64,000 bases of DNA, taken from positions 310,001-374,000 of the forward strand of contig NZ_FOWE01000001.1 of NCBI RefSeq assembly GCF_900115395.1, given 5' to 3'. The notes beneath the pieces are model-generated. The model did not search any database and was not told the origin of the DNA. It was given only the letters and a program-made list of their open reading frames with translations. Shown here in pieces: positions 12,772 through 21,673 of the stretch. The position numbers and the translations under genes were made by a program. Positions within the stretch are counted from its first letter, which is position 1; each line of letters starts with the position of its first letter. Source of the stretch: Geodermatophilus obscurus. Lineage in GTDB: Bacteria; Actinomycetota; Actinomycetes; Mycobacteriales; Geodermatophilaceae.

Positions 12772-14061
12772 ATGTCCTGGACGGCACCGACGCACGCCCC
12801 GGCGCTGGCACCGCGGGTCCGCGCCCTGCTCGCCGCCGCCCGCCCCGGCTGGCCCGGGCGAGCGCTGTACGTCCTCGCCGGCCTGCCGCTCGCGGTCCTC
12901 TACTCGGCGCTGTTCATCGGCCTGGTCGGCTCCGTCGTCGCCGTCGTCTACGGCATCGGGGTGCTGCTGGTCCTGCAGGTGCTCGCCGTGGCGCGCGGCC
13001 TCGGCGGCGTCGAGCGGCGGCTGGCCCGGACGCTGCTGGGCGTGGACATCCCCGACGGCGAGCGGGTGCGCGACCAGCGGGGCGTCGTGCGCCGCGTCCG
13101 CCGCCTGGTCCTCGCCGCGGGCACCTGGCGGGCACTGGGCTGGCTCGGCGCCCGGGTGCTGCTCGGGGCGGCCATGTTCGCCACGCTCGTGTTCGGCCTG
13201 GCCGCGTTCGTCGCCCTCGGCTGGGAGACCGACTGGACCGTCGTCACGACACTGCCGCTGCTGCTGCTCATGGCCCTCGTGGTCTGCCTGACCCTGCTGG
13301 TGCTCGAGCTGCTCGTGCGCCTCACGGCCGCGGCCGCGCCGCGGCTGCTCGGCGCGGCCCCCGAGCAGCGCATCGCCGCGCTGCAGCAGAGCTCCCGGCG
13401 GCTGGCCGACCGCCAGCGGCTGGCCCGCGACCTGCACGACACCATCGGGCACGCGCTGACCGCCAGCCTGCTGCAGGCCACCGCCGCCCGCCGCACCCTG
13501 ACCCCCGCCGGCGACCGTCCGGTGCAGCCGGACTTCGCCCGGCAGGCCCTCGAGCACATCGAGACCAACACCCGCACCGCGCTGTCGGAGCTCGACCGGG
13601 TGCTCAGCGTCCTGCGCACCGTCGATGCCCAGGGCGACCCGGCGCCCTTCGCCGCCCCCACCCTCGCCGACCTCGACGACCTGCTCGCCGGGCTGCGCGA
13701 CGGCGGCCTGCCGGTGGCCCTGGTGGTCGACGGCATCGGGGAGGGCGAGCTCGGCGAGGTGCCCGCGGGCCTGCAGGAGCTGGCCTACCGCGTCGTGCAG
13801 GAGGGCACCACGAACGTGCTGCGGCACGCCGGGTGCCCGCTCACCGTCGCTCAGGTGGTGCGCGTCGACGGCCTCCTCGTCGTCCGGGTCTGCAACGAGG
13901 CGGCGACGCAGCTCGACGCCCGCCCCGGCCCCGGCGGCGGGCGCGGGCTGGCCGGCCTGCGGGAGCGCGCGGCGGCCGCCGGCGGCACGCTGACCGCCGG
14001 GCCGTCGCCGTCGGGCGGGTTCGAGGTCTGCGCGACCCTGCCGCTGTCCGGCACCGCGTGA
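12772..14061 (+). CDS. NarL-type sensor histidine kinase
   Basis: 429-residue membrane kinase. The N-terminal ~200 residues hold four hydrophobic segments of the actinobacterial 'putative sensor' kind with little extracellular loop, suggesting intramembrane sensing. HisKA_3 dimerisation motif RLARDLHDTIGHAL with phospho-acceptor His222, then a HATPase domain ending GGRGLAGLRERAAAAGGTL. Start ATG 12772 has GGGAGG 13 nt upstream. Its stop overlaps the response regulator start as GTGA. Divergent to an ABC exporter that it probably controls. Confidence 0.9.
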   Translation: MSWTAPTHAPALAPRVRALLAAARPGWPGRALYVLAGLPLAVLYSALFIGLVGSVVAVVYGIGVLLVLQVLAVARGLGGVERRLARTLLGVDIPDGERVRDQRGVVRRVRRLVLAAGTWRALGWLGARVLLGAAMFATLVFGLAAFVALGWETDWTVVTTLPLLLLMALVVCLTLLVLELLVRLTAAAAPRLLGAAPEQRIAALQQSSRRLADRQRLARDLHDTIGHALTASLLQATAARRTLTPAGDRPVQPDFARQALEHIETNTRTALSELDRVLSVLRTVDAQGDPAPFAAPTLADLDDLLAGLRDGGLPVALVVDGIGEGELGEVPAGLQELAYRVVQEGTTNVLRHAGCPLTVAQVVRVDGLLVVRVCNEAATQLDARPGPGGGRGLAGLRERAAAAGGTLTAGPSPSGGFEVCATLPLSGTA

Positions 14062-14705
14062 CGCTGCGGCTGCTGCTCGTCGACGACGACGTGCTCGTCC
14101 GCTCGGGCCTGCGGGTGATCCTCGAGAGCGAGCCCGACCTCACCGTCGTCGGCGACGCCGGCACCGGTCGCGAGGCGCTGGAGGTCGCCGCCCGCACCGA
14201 CCCCGACGTCGTCCTCATGGACGTGCGGATGCCCGACATTGACGGCATCGCGGCCACCGCCGCGCTCGTGGCGCGGGACCCGCGGCGGCCGCGGGTGCTG
14301 GTGCTGACCACCTTCGAGGACGACGACTACCTGTTCCGGTCGCTGCAGGCCGGGGCGAGCGGGTTCGCGCTCAAGCGCTCCGACCCCGACGAGCTGGTCG
14401 ACGCCATCCGGGTGGTCGCCCGCGGCGCCTCCCTGGTGCTGCCGGACCTGACCCGGCGGCTCATCGCCTCGCACGTGCCGACGCGGCCGCGCGGCGCGGC
14501 CGCGCTGCCGGAGCTGACCGGGCGCGAGGCCGACGTGCTGCGCCTGGTCGCCGGCGGGCTGTCCAACGCCGAGATCGCCGCCGGCCTGCACCTGAGCCGC
14601 GAGACGGTGAAGACGCACGTCAGCAGCGTGCTGCTCAAGCTCGGCGCCCGGGACCGCACGCAGGCGGTGATCGCCGCCTACGAGAGCGGCTTCATGACCC
14701 CCTGA
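14058..14705 (+). CDS. LuxR/NarL-family response regulator
   Basis: 215 residues: receiver domain with acidic pocket LLVDDD and phospho-acceptor Asp55 (VLMDVRMPD), then C-terminal LuxR helix-turn-helix (LTGREADVLRLVAGGLSNAEIA...). GTG start overlaps the kinase stop by 4 nt, so it is the cognate partner. The 28-bp palindrome upstream of the kinase gene is a natural candidate binding site. Confidence 0.92.
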   Translation: MTLRLLLVDDDVLVRSGLRVILESEPDLTVVGDAGTGREALEVAARTDPDVVLMDVRMPDIDGIAATAALVARDPRRPRVLVLTTFEDDDYLFRSLQAGASGFALKRSDPDELVDAIRVVARGASLVLPDLTRRLIASHVPTRPRGAAALPELTGREADVLRLVAGGLSNAEIAAGLHLSRETVKTHVSSVLLKLGARDRTQAVIAAYESGFMTP

Positions 14706-14714
14706 GGGAGCCGC

Positions 14715-15776
14715 TCAGAGCTGGACGACGTGGCCGGTGCGCGGGTCGCTGCTGCCCGCGAGGACCTCCAGCCAGACGTCGCGCAGCGCCTCGGGGCCGG
14801 AGGAGACGGTCACGTCGACCCACCCCTCCGCCGCCGGGGCGAAGCGCCGCCACGCCTCGCCGAAGCGCCGGTCGAGCCCCTCGCGGCCCCAGTCCGCCGT
14901 GCGCGCGGCCACGCGGTCGGGGGCGAAGAACACCGTCGGGCGCGGCCCGGGGAGGTCGCCCGCCGGGCTCGCGTCCTGGTGGGTCACGCCGACGACGAGG
15001 TCGAGCAGCAGGTCGGCGCCGAGGTGGTCGTGCAGCGCGCGGCGCAGGGGAGTGCTCCCGGCGAGGTCGACGTAGGCGGTGGGCGCGGCCGCCAGCGCGG
15101 GGACGTCGTCGTAGGGGAGCACGCGGTCGTAGCAGCCGAGCGACGCGGTGAAGTCGACGTTGCGCGGGCTGGTCAGGCCGACGACCTCCGCGCCGCCGCC
15201 GCGCAGCAGGAAGGCGGTGCCGTACGCCGTCTTGCTCGACGCCGACGACAGGACCACCACGCCGGCGTCCTGCTCGGCCAGCTGGTCGGCGAGCAGGAAG
15301 GAGGTGAAGAACAGTGGGCGGTAGAGCACCTGCAGGTCCTCGCGCTCCGGCTCGTGGGCCGGGTCGCCGGATGTGAGCAGGTAGGAGTTGTAGACGGCGG
15401 GCAGCGCCGCCCGGTGCGGGCTGCCGTCGCGGAAGCCGTGCGCACCCGCCCGCTCCGGGCGCACCAGCAGGTGGCTGGCGGGCGGCAGGTAGCCGTACAC
15501 CCGCTGCCCGGGCTCGACGCCGTCGGCGCGGGAGGCGAGCACCTCGGCGAAGCCCCACAGCGGGACCCGCCCGGAGCCCTCGCCCGCCGGGAAGAACCGC
15601 CAGTACCGCAGGGCGTCCCCGAGCACGGCGTAGGTGACGTTGTTGGCGGTCACGCCGACGCGGTCGACCCGGAGCACGGCCTCCCCGTCGCCGGGCTCGG
15701 GCACGTCGGCCTCGACGAGCGAGGTGCGGGTGAGGTCGTCGCGTGCGACCTCGAGGGCCCAGCCGGGGGTCGTCAC
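14715..15776 (-). CDS. DUF2855 family protein
   Basis: 353 residues. The fold is that of medium-chain dehydrogenase/reductase-like proteins (N-terminal VGVTANNVTYAVLGD, then VVLSSASSKTAYGTAF as the nucleotide-binding region) but without an obvious zinc site; the family is catalogued as DUF2855 with unknown reaction. GTG start, convergent with the response regulator (9-bp gap). A dapB-like remnant lies 69 bp upstream on the same strand. Function not assignable beyond a likely NAD(P)-binding reductase. Confidence 0.75.
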   Translation of the reverse strand: MTTPGWALEVARDDLTRTSLVEADVPEPGDGEAVLRVDRVGVTANNVTYAVLGDALRYWRFFPAGEGSGRVPLWGFAEVLASRADGVEPGQRVYGYLPPASHLLVRPERAGAHGFRDGSPHRAALPAVYNSYLLTSGDPAHEPEREDLQVLYRPLFFTSFLLADQLAEQDAGVVVLSSASSKTAYGTAFLLRGGGAEVVGLTSPRNVDFTASLGCYDRVLPYDDVPALAAAPTAYVDLAGSTPLRRALHDHLGADLLLDLVVGVTHQDASPAGDLPGPRPTVFFAPDRVAARTADWGREGLDRRFGEAWRRFAPAAEGWVDVTVSSGPEALRDVWLEVLAGSSDPRTGHVVQL

Positions 15777-15845
15777 GCCGCCACCGTGCCGGTCCGGGCG
15801 CCGGCGGTCAACGCCGGCCCCGGGTCGCGGCGCCGCGCGCCGGGC

Positions 15846-16645
15846 TCAGCCGTCGAACAGCAGGCGGTCCAGGCCCCGCCGCACGCCGGGCACCTCGCCG
15901 ACCCTGCGGACGGCCAGCAGCGTGCCCTCGACGTAGGGGGCGGGGGAGTCGCCGGTGTCGTGACGGATGGTCAGCCGTTCCCCTCCCGCGGCGGAGACGA
16001 CCTCCGTGGCGAGCACGAAGCCCGGCAGCCGGACCGAGTGGACCCGGGTCCCCGCCACGTCGGCGCCGCGCGCCTCGGCCGGGCCGATGAGCTCCGCCGT
16101 CGGGACCGCCGGCCCGGGCGTGCGCACCTGCCCGAGGGTCTCGGCGAGCTGCCGGGCCGTGCCGCTGGGCACGTCGGGCTTCGTGGCCGCGGCGTGGTCG
16201 AGGACCTCCCAGGAGCCCACGTGCCGGGCGGACAGCGTGGCGGCCCGCTGCAGGACGGCGGCCATCACCGAGAGTTGCCGGCGGCGATCACCCCGACCCC
16301 GTGGTCGCGGGCGAGGCGGTCGAGGTCGGCGTCGTCGTCGGCGGTCAGCCCGCTGGAGCCGACGACGAGGTGCACGCCGGCCCGCACCGCCGTCCGGACG
16401 TGGTCCCCGACGGCGGCGGCACTGGTGTGGTCGACGAGAACGTCGACGTGCCCGGCGTCGAGGGCCTCGGCGACGGTGCCGTGCACCGGGCCGGTGCTGC
16501 GTGCGGCCGTCACGTCGGCGAGGGTCCGCCCGGCCGCGGACCGGGAGACCCCCGAGGCCAGCACCAGGTCGTCGGCGGCGTCGATCGCGGCCAGGATGGG
16601 AGGCGCCGTCCAGCCGGTGCCACCGGCGAAGCAGACCGTGATCAC
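15846..16645 (-). pseudogene. dihydrodipicolinate reductase-like gene, frameshifted
   Basis: Together the two frames encode a ~266-residue DapB-like protein. The N-terminal part (GTG at 16645, VITVCFAGGTGWTAPP...) runs to GVGVIAAGNSR and stops at 16265-16267; the C-terminal part continues in another frame from 16268 (VMAAVLQRAATLSARHVGSWEVLDHA...KPDVPSGTA). Family members read GNFS-V-M-A at this point; a single T missing between 16274 and 16273 (minus reading AAC-TCT instead of AAC-TTC-TCG) accounts for everything. The nucleotide-binding loop (GGTGWT) and active-site stretch differ from housekeeping DapB, so it is probably a paralogue. Either a genuine one-base deletion or a sequencing error; the remainder is undamaged. 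Confidence 0.8.
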
Positions 16646-16664
16646 CCGTCCGACCCCAGGGCCG

Positions 16665-17879
16665 TCAGGGCGTGCCCGTCGCGGGCTCGTCCGGGATGCG
16701 GGCGCGCAGCGCGTCGGCCTCGGCGGTGAGCGCTCCGACCCGCTCGCTCGCCGCGCGCGCCGCCGCCTCGGCCTGCGCCGCCCGGCGCTCGGCGTCCTCC
16801 GCGCGCTGCGCCGCCCGCGCCGCGTCGGTGCGGGCCTCCTGCCGGTCGCGCTCGGCCGCCTCGGCCCGGCCGGTGGCCTCCCGGGCGAGGGTCCGTGCCT
16901 CCTCCTCGGCGGCGCGGGCCGCGTCCCGCTCCCGTCCGGCGGCGCGCGTCTGCTCGCGGGCGGTGGCTGCGGCGGCCAGTGCCTCGTCGCGGGCGGCGGC
17001 CGCGGTGTCGCGCTCCTCCGTCCGGGCGCGCACCCGCTCGGCGAGGGTGCGCTCGGTGACCTGCCACGCGGCGCGGGCCTCGACCAGGGCGTCGTGCTCG
17101 CGGGCCGCGTCGGCGCGGGCGTGCTGCTCGGCCTCCCGGGCCGCCTCGGCGTCGCGGCGCGCGGCGTCCCGCTGCCGCCCGGCCTCGCGGGCCTGCTCCC
17201 GGGCGGCGGCGGTCCCCTCGCGGGCGCGTTCCCGCTCGGCCTCCGCCCGCGCACGCTCGGCGTCGGCCGCCGCGCGTCCCGACTCGGCGGCCTCGCGCGC
17301 CTGCTCGGCCACCTCGGTGCGGCGCTGCGCCTCGGCCCGCGCCTCGGCGACCTGCCGCTCCGCGGCGGCCCGCGCCTCCTCGGCGTCCCGCTCGGCCGTC
17401 CGGCGGGCCTCTGCGGCCTCCGTCCGCAGCCGCTCGGCCTCCCGTGTCCGTTCCTCGGCGCGCAGCCGGTCGGCGTGGGCGGCGTCGACGTCGGACCTCG
17501 CCTGTGCGAGACGGGCCTCCACGGTCGCCTCGTCGCGGTAGGCGTCGAGGGCCTCCAGCGCGTCGGTGAGCAGGGCGGCCTGCACCTCCGCCGCGGCGGC
17601 GGCCTCCCGGGCGGCGCCCGCCCACCGGCTCACCAGTGCCCGGACCCGGCCCTCCGGCGGCAGGTCGCCGGCCAGCGCGGCCGCTTCCGTCCCTCCGCCG
17701 GCGACCCGCTGCGCCGCCGCGCGCAGCCGGGCCCGTCGCGCCGTCTCGGGGTTGTGGTCGGGCCGGTCGCAGAAGCGCGGGGAGGGTCCGCTGCGTCCCG
17801 GCACCCGCGGCCGCCGCGGTCGCGTGCAGGCCGGGAAGGCGCAGGCCTCTGGTGCGGCGTCCGTACCCGGCTCGGTCAT
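16665..17879 (-). CDS. zinc-finger-like coiled-coil protein (KfrA-like)
   Basis: 404 residues with a short N-terminal Cys/His cluster, C13-x4-C18-x18-C37-x4-H42, which could bind zinc, followed by a basic stretch and ~300 residues of Ala/Glu/Arg-rich heptads forming one long coiled coil. This resembles KfrA-type DNA-binding filament proteins of plasmids in architecture only. It stands divergent to a tyrosine recombinase with a 90-bp AT-richer gap containing an inverted repeat. The pairing suggests a shared role in DNA handling (accessory factor for recombination, or nucleoid binding). ATG start at 17879; no experimental homologue is recognised. Confidence 0.55.
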   Translation of the reverse strand: MTEPGTDAAPEACAFPACTRPRRPRVPGRSGPSPRFCDRPDHNPETARRARLRAAAQRVAGGGTEAAALAGDLPPEGRVRALVSRWAGAAREAAAAAEVQAALLTDALEALDAYRDEATVEARLAQARSDVDAAHADRLRAEERTREAERLRTEAAEARRTAERDAEEARAAAERQVAEARAEAQRRTEVAEQAREAAESGRAAADAERARAEAERERAREGTAAAREQAREAGRQRDAARRDAEAAREAEQHARADAAREHDALVEARAAWQVTERTLAERVRARTEERDTAAAARDEALAAAATAREQTRAAGRERDAARAAEEEARTLAREATGRAEAAERDRQEARTDAARAAQRAEDAERRAAQAEAAARAASERVGALTAEADALRARIPDEPATGTP

Positions 17880-17891
17880 GTCGCGAGGTTA

Positions 17892-17915
17892 GACGGATGG
17901 GCACATCCATGCGTC
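17892..17915. promoter_or_regulatory. inverted repeat in the divergent coiled-coil/recombinase gap
   Basis: GACGGATGG (17892-17900) and CCATGCGTC (17907-17915) form 9-bp arms with one mismatch and a 6-bp spacer. The local sequence is visibly more AT-rich than the surroundings. Candidate operator for autoregulation by either neighbour. Confidence 0.35.
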
Positions 17916-17955
17916 CATTAGTCATGACGCAATCGTTTGACTTCCGGGAATCACC

Positions 17956-17961
17956 TACTCT
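17956..17961 (+). promoter_or_regulatory. -10 element of a probable leaderless transcript for the recombinase
   Basis: TACTCT fits the actinobacterial -10 pattern TANNNT and ends 8 nt before the ATG at 17970, so the transcript would start at or next to the initiation codon. No Shine-Dalgarno precedes that ATG, which agrees with leaderless translation. Confidence 0.45.
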
Positions 17962-17969
17962 GCGAAGCG

Positions 17970-18998
17970 ATGGACACCGAGCCGGGAGACGCTCTGCAGA
18001 CCGCCGTCGAGGCCGCCGGGACCCCCCGGCCGGGGGACGGGGGGCTGCTGCTGCCCGGTGACCTCACCTCGGTCGGCTCGTACGTCGCGGCAGCGCAGGC
18101 GGCCGCCACGCGGGAGGCCTACGCCCGTGACGTGCGGGCGTGGGAGGCGTGGTGTGCGGGGCGGTCGCTGTCGCCCGCGCTGCCCGCCGACCCGCTGACC
18201 GTCGCCGCCTGGCTGGCGTCGATGGCCGACGACGGCCGCAGCCCGAGCTACGTCGCCCGCCGGCTCTCGGCACTCAACGACGCCGCCCGCGGGGCTGGGC
18301 ACCCGCCGCCCGGGGACAGCGAGGGCGTGCGCCGGACGCTGGCCGGGATCCGCCGGTCCGCCGCGCGGGCCGGGCGCCGGCCCCGGCGGGCCCGCGCGGT
18401 CGACACCGCGACCGTGCGGGCGCTGGTCGAGGACCTCCCGGACACCCTCGCCGGGACGCGGGACCGCTGCCTGATCCTCGTCGGCTTCGCCCTGGGCCTG
18501 CGGGCCTCGGACCTGTGCGCGCTGCGGATCGAGGACCTCACCCCGGCCGGGCACGGCGGTCTCGACGTCCTGCTGCGGTACTCCAAGACCGACCAGGGAG
18601 GGGCGGGGGAGACCCTCGCCCTGGCCGAGGGCGTCCGCGAGGTCACCTGCCCGGTGCGGGCCGTCGCCGCCTGGCGCGCCGCGCTGGCCGGACAGGGCGT
18701 CACCTCCGGCCCGCTGTTCCGGTCCGTCGGGAAGGGCAGCAGCCCGCGCCTGGGCGCGGCCGCGCTGACCACGCGCAGCGTGGACCTGGTGCTCGAGCGC
18801 GCCGCCGAGCGCGCCGGCGTCTCGACCGAGGGACTGTCCCCGCACTCGCTGCGCCGCGGCTTCGCCACCACCGCCTACGCGCAGGGCGTGCCGGAGAAGG
18901 AGATCAGCCGGACCGGCCGCTGGCGCTCGCTGGTCGTGCGCTCCTACGACGCCTCCAGCCGCTGGGCCGACCCCGCCTCGGGCTCCCTCGGGCTCTGA
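17970..18998 (+). CDS. tyrosine recombinase / site-specific integrase
   Basis: 342 residues. N-terminal SAM-like core-binding domain (TREAYARDVRAWEAWCAGR...) and C-terminal catalytic domain with the expected residues: Arg in ALGLRASDLCALR, Lys in YSKTDQGG, HxxR in SPHSLRRGFATTA, the GRW turn (usually GH/GW) and Tyr nucleophile in VRSYDASSRW. Start ATG 17970 was preferred over TTG 17937 because of the leaderless -10. No phage or transposon genes, flanking tRNA or att duplication were seen, so it is an isolated chromosomal recombinase of the XerC/D-like class, divergent from a coiled-coil protein. Confidence 0.88.
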   Translation: MDTEPGDALQTAVEAAGTPRPGDGGLLLPGDLTSVGSYVAAAQAAATREAYARDVRAWEAWCAGRSLSPALPADPLTVAAWLASMADDGRSPSYVARRLSALNDAARGAGHPPPGDSEGVRRTLAGIRRSAARAGRRPRRARAVDTATVRALVEDLPDTLAGTRDRCLILVGFALGLRASDLCALRIEDLTPAGHGGLDVLLRYSKTDQGGAGETLALAEGVREVTCPVRAVAAWRAALAGQGVTSGPLFRSVGKGSSPRLGAAALTTRSVDLVLERAAERAGVSTEGLSPHSLRRGFATTAYAQGVPEKEISRTGRWRSLVVRSYDASSRWADPASGSLGL

Positions 18999-19024
18999 CA
19001 CGGCCGGCCGGGCCGCCGCACGCC

Positions 19025-21508
19025 CTACACGTAGTCCGACCTGCGGAGCCAGCGGAAGGCCACCCAGCCGGGCAGGACCGGCAGCCAGAACGTCGCGATC
19101 CGGAAGAGGAAGACGGCCGGGACGGCGATGGTGTGGTCCATCCCGGCGCCGACCAGCCCCGCGATGAGGGCGGCCTCCAGCGCGCCCAGCCCGCCCGGCG
19201 TCGGGGCGGCCGCGGCGATCGTGGCGCCGGCGAGGTAGACGGCACCCACGGTGACCACGCCCAGCCCACCACCCAGGGCCCGGGTGGACAGGTAGAGGCA
19301 GAGGAGGTAGCCGAGGGTCGTCGCCGCCGAGCCGCCCAGCAGCAGCGCCAGCTTGCCGGGGCTGCGCAGGACGGCGGTGACGCCGTGGACGGACCGGCGC
19401 AACGGCGGCACCAGCCGCGTCACGACCAGGCGCCGGACGGCCGGGACCGCGGACGCGGCGAGGGTGAGCACGAGCACCGCCAGGGCGCCCCACAGCACGG
19501 TGGGCGACTCGGCCGGCCGGACGGCGCCGAGCAGCGACCCGCCGGCCCAGGCGCCGAACAGCAGCAGGAACACCACGTGGACGACGGTCCCGGCCGCGTA
19601 GCTGAGACCGACGCCGGACGAGGCCACGGCGACGTCGACGCCGCTGCGCTGCAGGAAGCGGACGTTCAACGCCATCCCCCCGAGAGCGGCGGGTGCCAGC
19701 TTGCCGGCGAAGGAGGACGCGAGCTGGGTGACGAGCGTGGGGACCGGCCGCACCCGCGCGGCCACGGCACCGAGGAGGCTGACGGTGGCGCCCACGTACG
19801 TCAGCGCGGACGTCGCCAGGACGAGCGGCGCCCAGGCCCAGTCGGCGTCCCGCACGCGTGCGGCCATGCCGGCCACGTCGCCGAGCTGCGGGACGAGGGA
19901 GTACGTGACGAGGACCAGCATCGCCACCACGAGGAGCTTCCTCGGCCTGACCCGGTCCAGTTCCGTGAGTGGCGGCTCCGGGACCCCGCACCGCGCGGAG
20001 ACGGCGGCCCGGATCTCCCCGAGCAGGTCCCCGTGGCGCTTCGCGGCCTCCCGCGTGGCACCGCTCAGGCTCTTCGGCTGCAGCCGGGGGAGCGACGCGG
20101 CCACCGCCTCCGGCCCCAGCCGGGCGACCGCGGTGTCGACGGCGGGCTCGACGCCGGCCTGCAGTGCCAGGGCGACGAGGAGCTGGGCGACGTCGGCGTC
20201 GAGCAGCGCGGGTGCGGCGGCGACCTCGCTGAACCCCCAGTCGAGAAGCCAGGGGGTACCCGACCGGTCCAGGAGGAGGTTGGCCCGGCGCAGGTCGCGG
20301 TGCGCGACGCCGTGCCGGCGCAGGACGGCCACCTGCTCCCAGATCCCGAGCAGGACCGGTCCGGTCAGGGTCGTGTCCGGCAGCCGGTCGAGCGTCGCGC
20401 CGTCGACGAGGTCGTAGGACAGCAGCCAGGAGTCGCGTCCCACCGGCGCGATCGTCCGCAGGCGGGGCGTCCGCGCACCCACGTCCCGGACGAAGAGCGA
20501 CACCAGCGCCTCGTGCTCGACCGTGCGGCGCAACGAGGAGAACGGGCGCTCGTCGCCCACGTTCTTGAGTCGGAGGAACCGGTAGGCCCGGAACAGCAGG
20601 TCCGCTGCGCGGTTCTCGGCTCCCATGACCTTGGCGAACACGCGGTCGCCGTTCCGCAGGGTGGCCGTCCAGGGGACCGAGCCGCGCGCGTCGACCGCGG
20701 CCGGATCGACGTCGACCGGCTCGAGGCCGCTGCCGGCCAGGGCGGCGGCCACGGCGCCGCGGGTCGGCCGGGCGACGGGACGGCCGAACAGCAGGAGGGT
20801 CCCGGACCCCACCGCGGCGCCCAGCACGAGCACCACGGTCAGGGTGGCGGGTAACGCCCGGGGGACCAGCAGGTGCAGCAGCGTGGTGAGTCCGAGGACC
20901 AGGGCCCCGGCACGCCGCCAGCGACGCGACACGAACGGCGCCAGCACCACGAAGGACGCGGCGACGACGGCCGTGCCGCCCACCCCGCGCGCGCCGTCGA
21001 GGCCCCACGGCAGCGCGTCCCCGCGGGGCAGGACGCCCGTGCCGTCGCCGTCGAGGACCCACCCGACCGCCCGCGCCAGGACGGCGGCGATGACGCCGCC
21101 GACGAGCAGGTACCCGAACAAGCGTGGACGGCGCGTCAGCGCGGCGGTGAGCCACGCCGCGACGACCGACGCCACCGCCAGCAGCGCCGCGGCCCAGGTC
21201 AGGACCCGCTCGAGCGTGGGTACGGCCGAGGACACCCGCCGGACGAGGTCCTCGTCCGGCGCCGGGACCTCCCCGCGCGCCCACCTCAGGACCACCAGCA
21301 GCAGGACGGCGGCCACGGTCAGCACGCCGGTGCGCAGCACGTCGCTGGGGGACCGCTCGTAGCCGGTGACCTGCTCGCGCGGGTCCGCACCGCCGACTCC
21401 TGCGGTGCGTCCTCCCCGCTCGGACGTCGTGGCCGGCGTCGCCGCCGGGGCCTCCGGCACCCGCGGTGCTCGGTCGCCGGGCCGGCCTGCGGTGTCCGTC
21501 GTCCCCAT
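19025..21508 (-). CDS. membrane protein: kinase-like domain fused to lysyl-PG-synthase-type flippase region
   Basis: 827 residues. N-terminal ~270 residues contain about six hydrophobic segments; a cytosolic kinase-like domain follows with HRDLRRANLLLD as catalytic loop and DWGFSE in place of DFG (APH/lipopolysaccharide-kinase style); the C-terminal ~320 residues are a polytopic region of the MprF/AglD flippase superfamily (UPF0104), with the conserved SSFAGKLAPAALGGMALN and APTPGGLGALEAAL motifs. Such proteins translocate lipid-linked molecules; the attached kinase suggests phosphorylation of a lipid or sugar headgroup. ATG 21508 chosen; divergent from an antiporter gene. No lysyl-transferase domain is present. 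Confidence 0.75.
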   Translation of the reverse strand: MGTTDTAGRPGDRAPRVPEAPAATPATTSERGGRTAGVGGADPREQVTGYERSPSDVLRTGVLTVAAVLLLVVLRWARGEVPAPDEDLVRRVSSAVPTLERVLTWAAALLAVASVVAAWLTAALTRRPRLFGYLLVGGVIAAVLARAVGWVLDGDGTGVLPRGDALPWGLDGARGVGGTAVVAASFVVLAPFVSRRWRRAGALVLGLTTLLHLLVPRALPATLTVVLVLGAAVGSGTLLLFGRPVARPTRGAVAAALAGSGLEPVDVDPAAVDARGSVPWTATLRNGDRVFAKVMGAENRAADLLFRAYRFLRLKNVGDERPFSSLRRTVEHEALVSLFVRDVGARTPRLRTIAPVGRDSWLLSYDLVDGATLDRLPDTTLTGPVLLGIWEQVAVLRRHGVAHRDLRRANLLLDRSGTPWLLDWGFSEVAAAPALLDADVAQLLVALALQAGVEPAVDTAVARLGPEAVAASLPRLQPKSLSGATREAAKRHGDLLGEIRAAVSARCGVPEPPLTELDRVRPRKLLVVAMLVLVTYSLVPQLGDVAGMAARVRDADWAWAPLVLATSALTYVGATVSLLGAVAARVRPVPTLVTQLASSFAGKLAPAALGGMALNVRFLQRSGVDVAVASSGVGLSYAAGTVVHVVFLLLFGAWAGGSLLGAVRPAESPTVLWGALAVLVLTLAASAVPAVRRLVVTRLVPPLRRSVHGVTAVLRSPGKLALLLGGSAATTLGYLLCLYLSTRALGGGLGVVTVGAVYLAGATIAAAAPTPGGLGALEAALIAGLVGAGMDHTIAVPAVFLFRIATFWLPVLPGWVAFRWLRRSDYV

Positions 21509-21673
21509 GCGGTCCGCCCTCCAGGGGTCGTCGCTCCGCACACGGTGGCGTACGAGCGCCTCCCGGGGGAGGGGGCGGCGCCCGGTCTCCCGCTCTGGAC
21601 GCTGTCCCGGACGCTGAGCAGAATCCGTCCGCGTCGGCGCGACGGCGCCGTGGCCCGACGACGGGAGCCACCG

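Noticed and set aside
17937-17969. TTG start upstream of the recombinase ATG and TTGACT as -35
   Set aside because: TTGACT is only 13 bp from TACTCT, too close for a -35, and the leaderless ATG explains the start better.
16665-18998. Integrated phage or plasmid
   Set aside because: Only a recombinase and a coiled-coil protein; no capsid, replication or transfer genes, no tRNA or att duplication.
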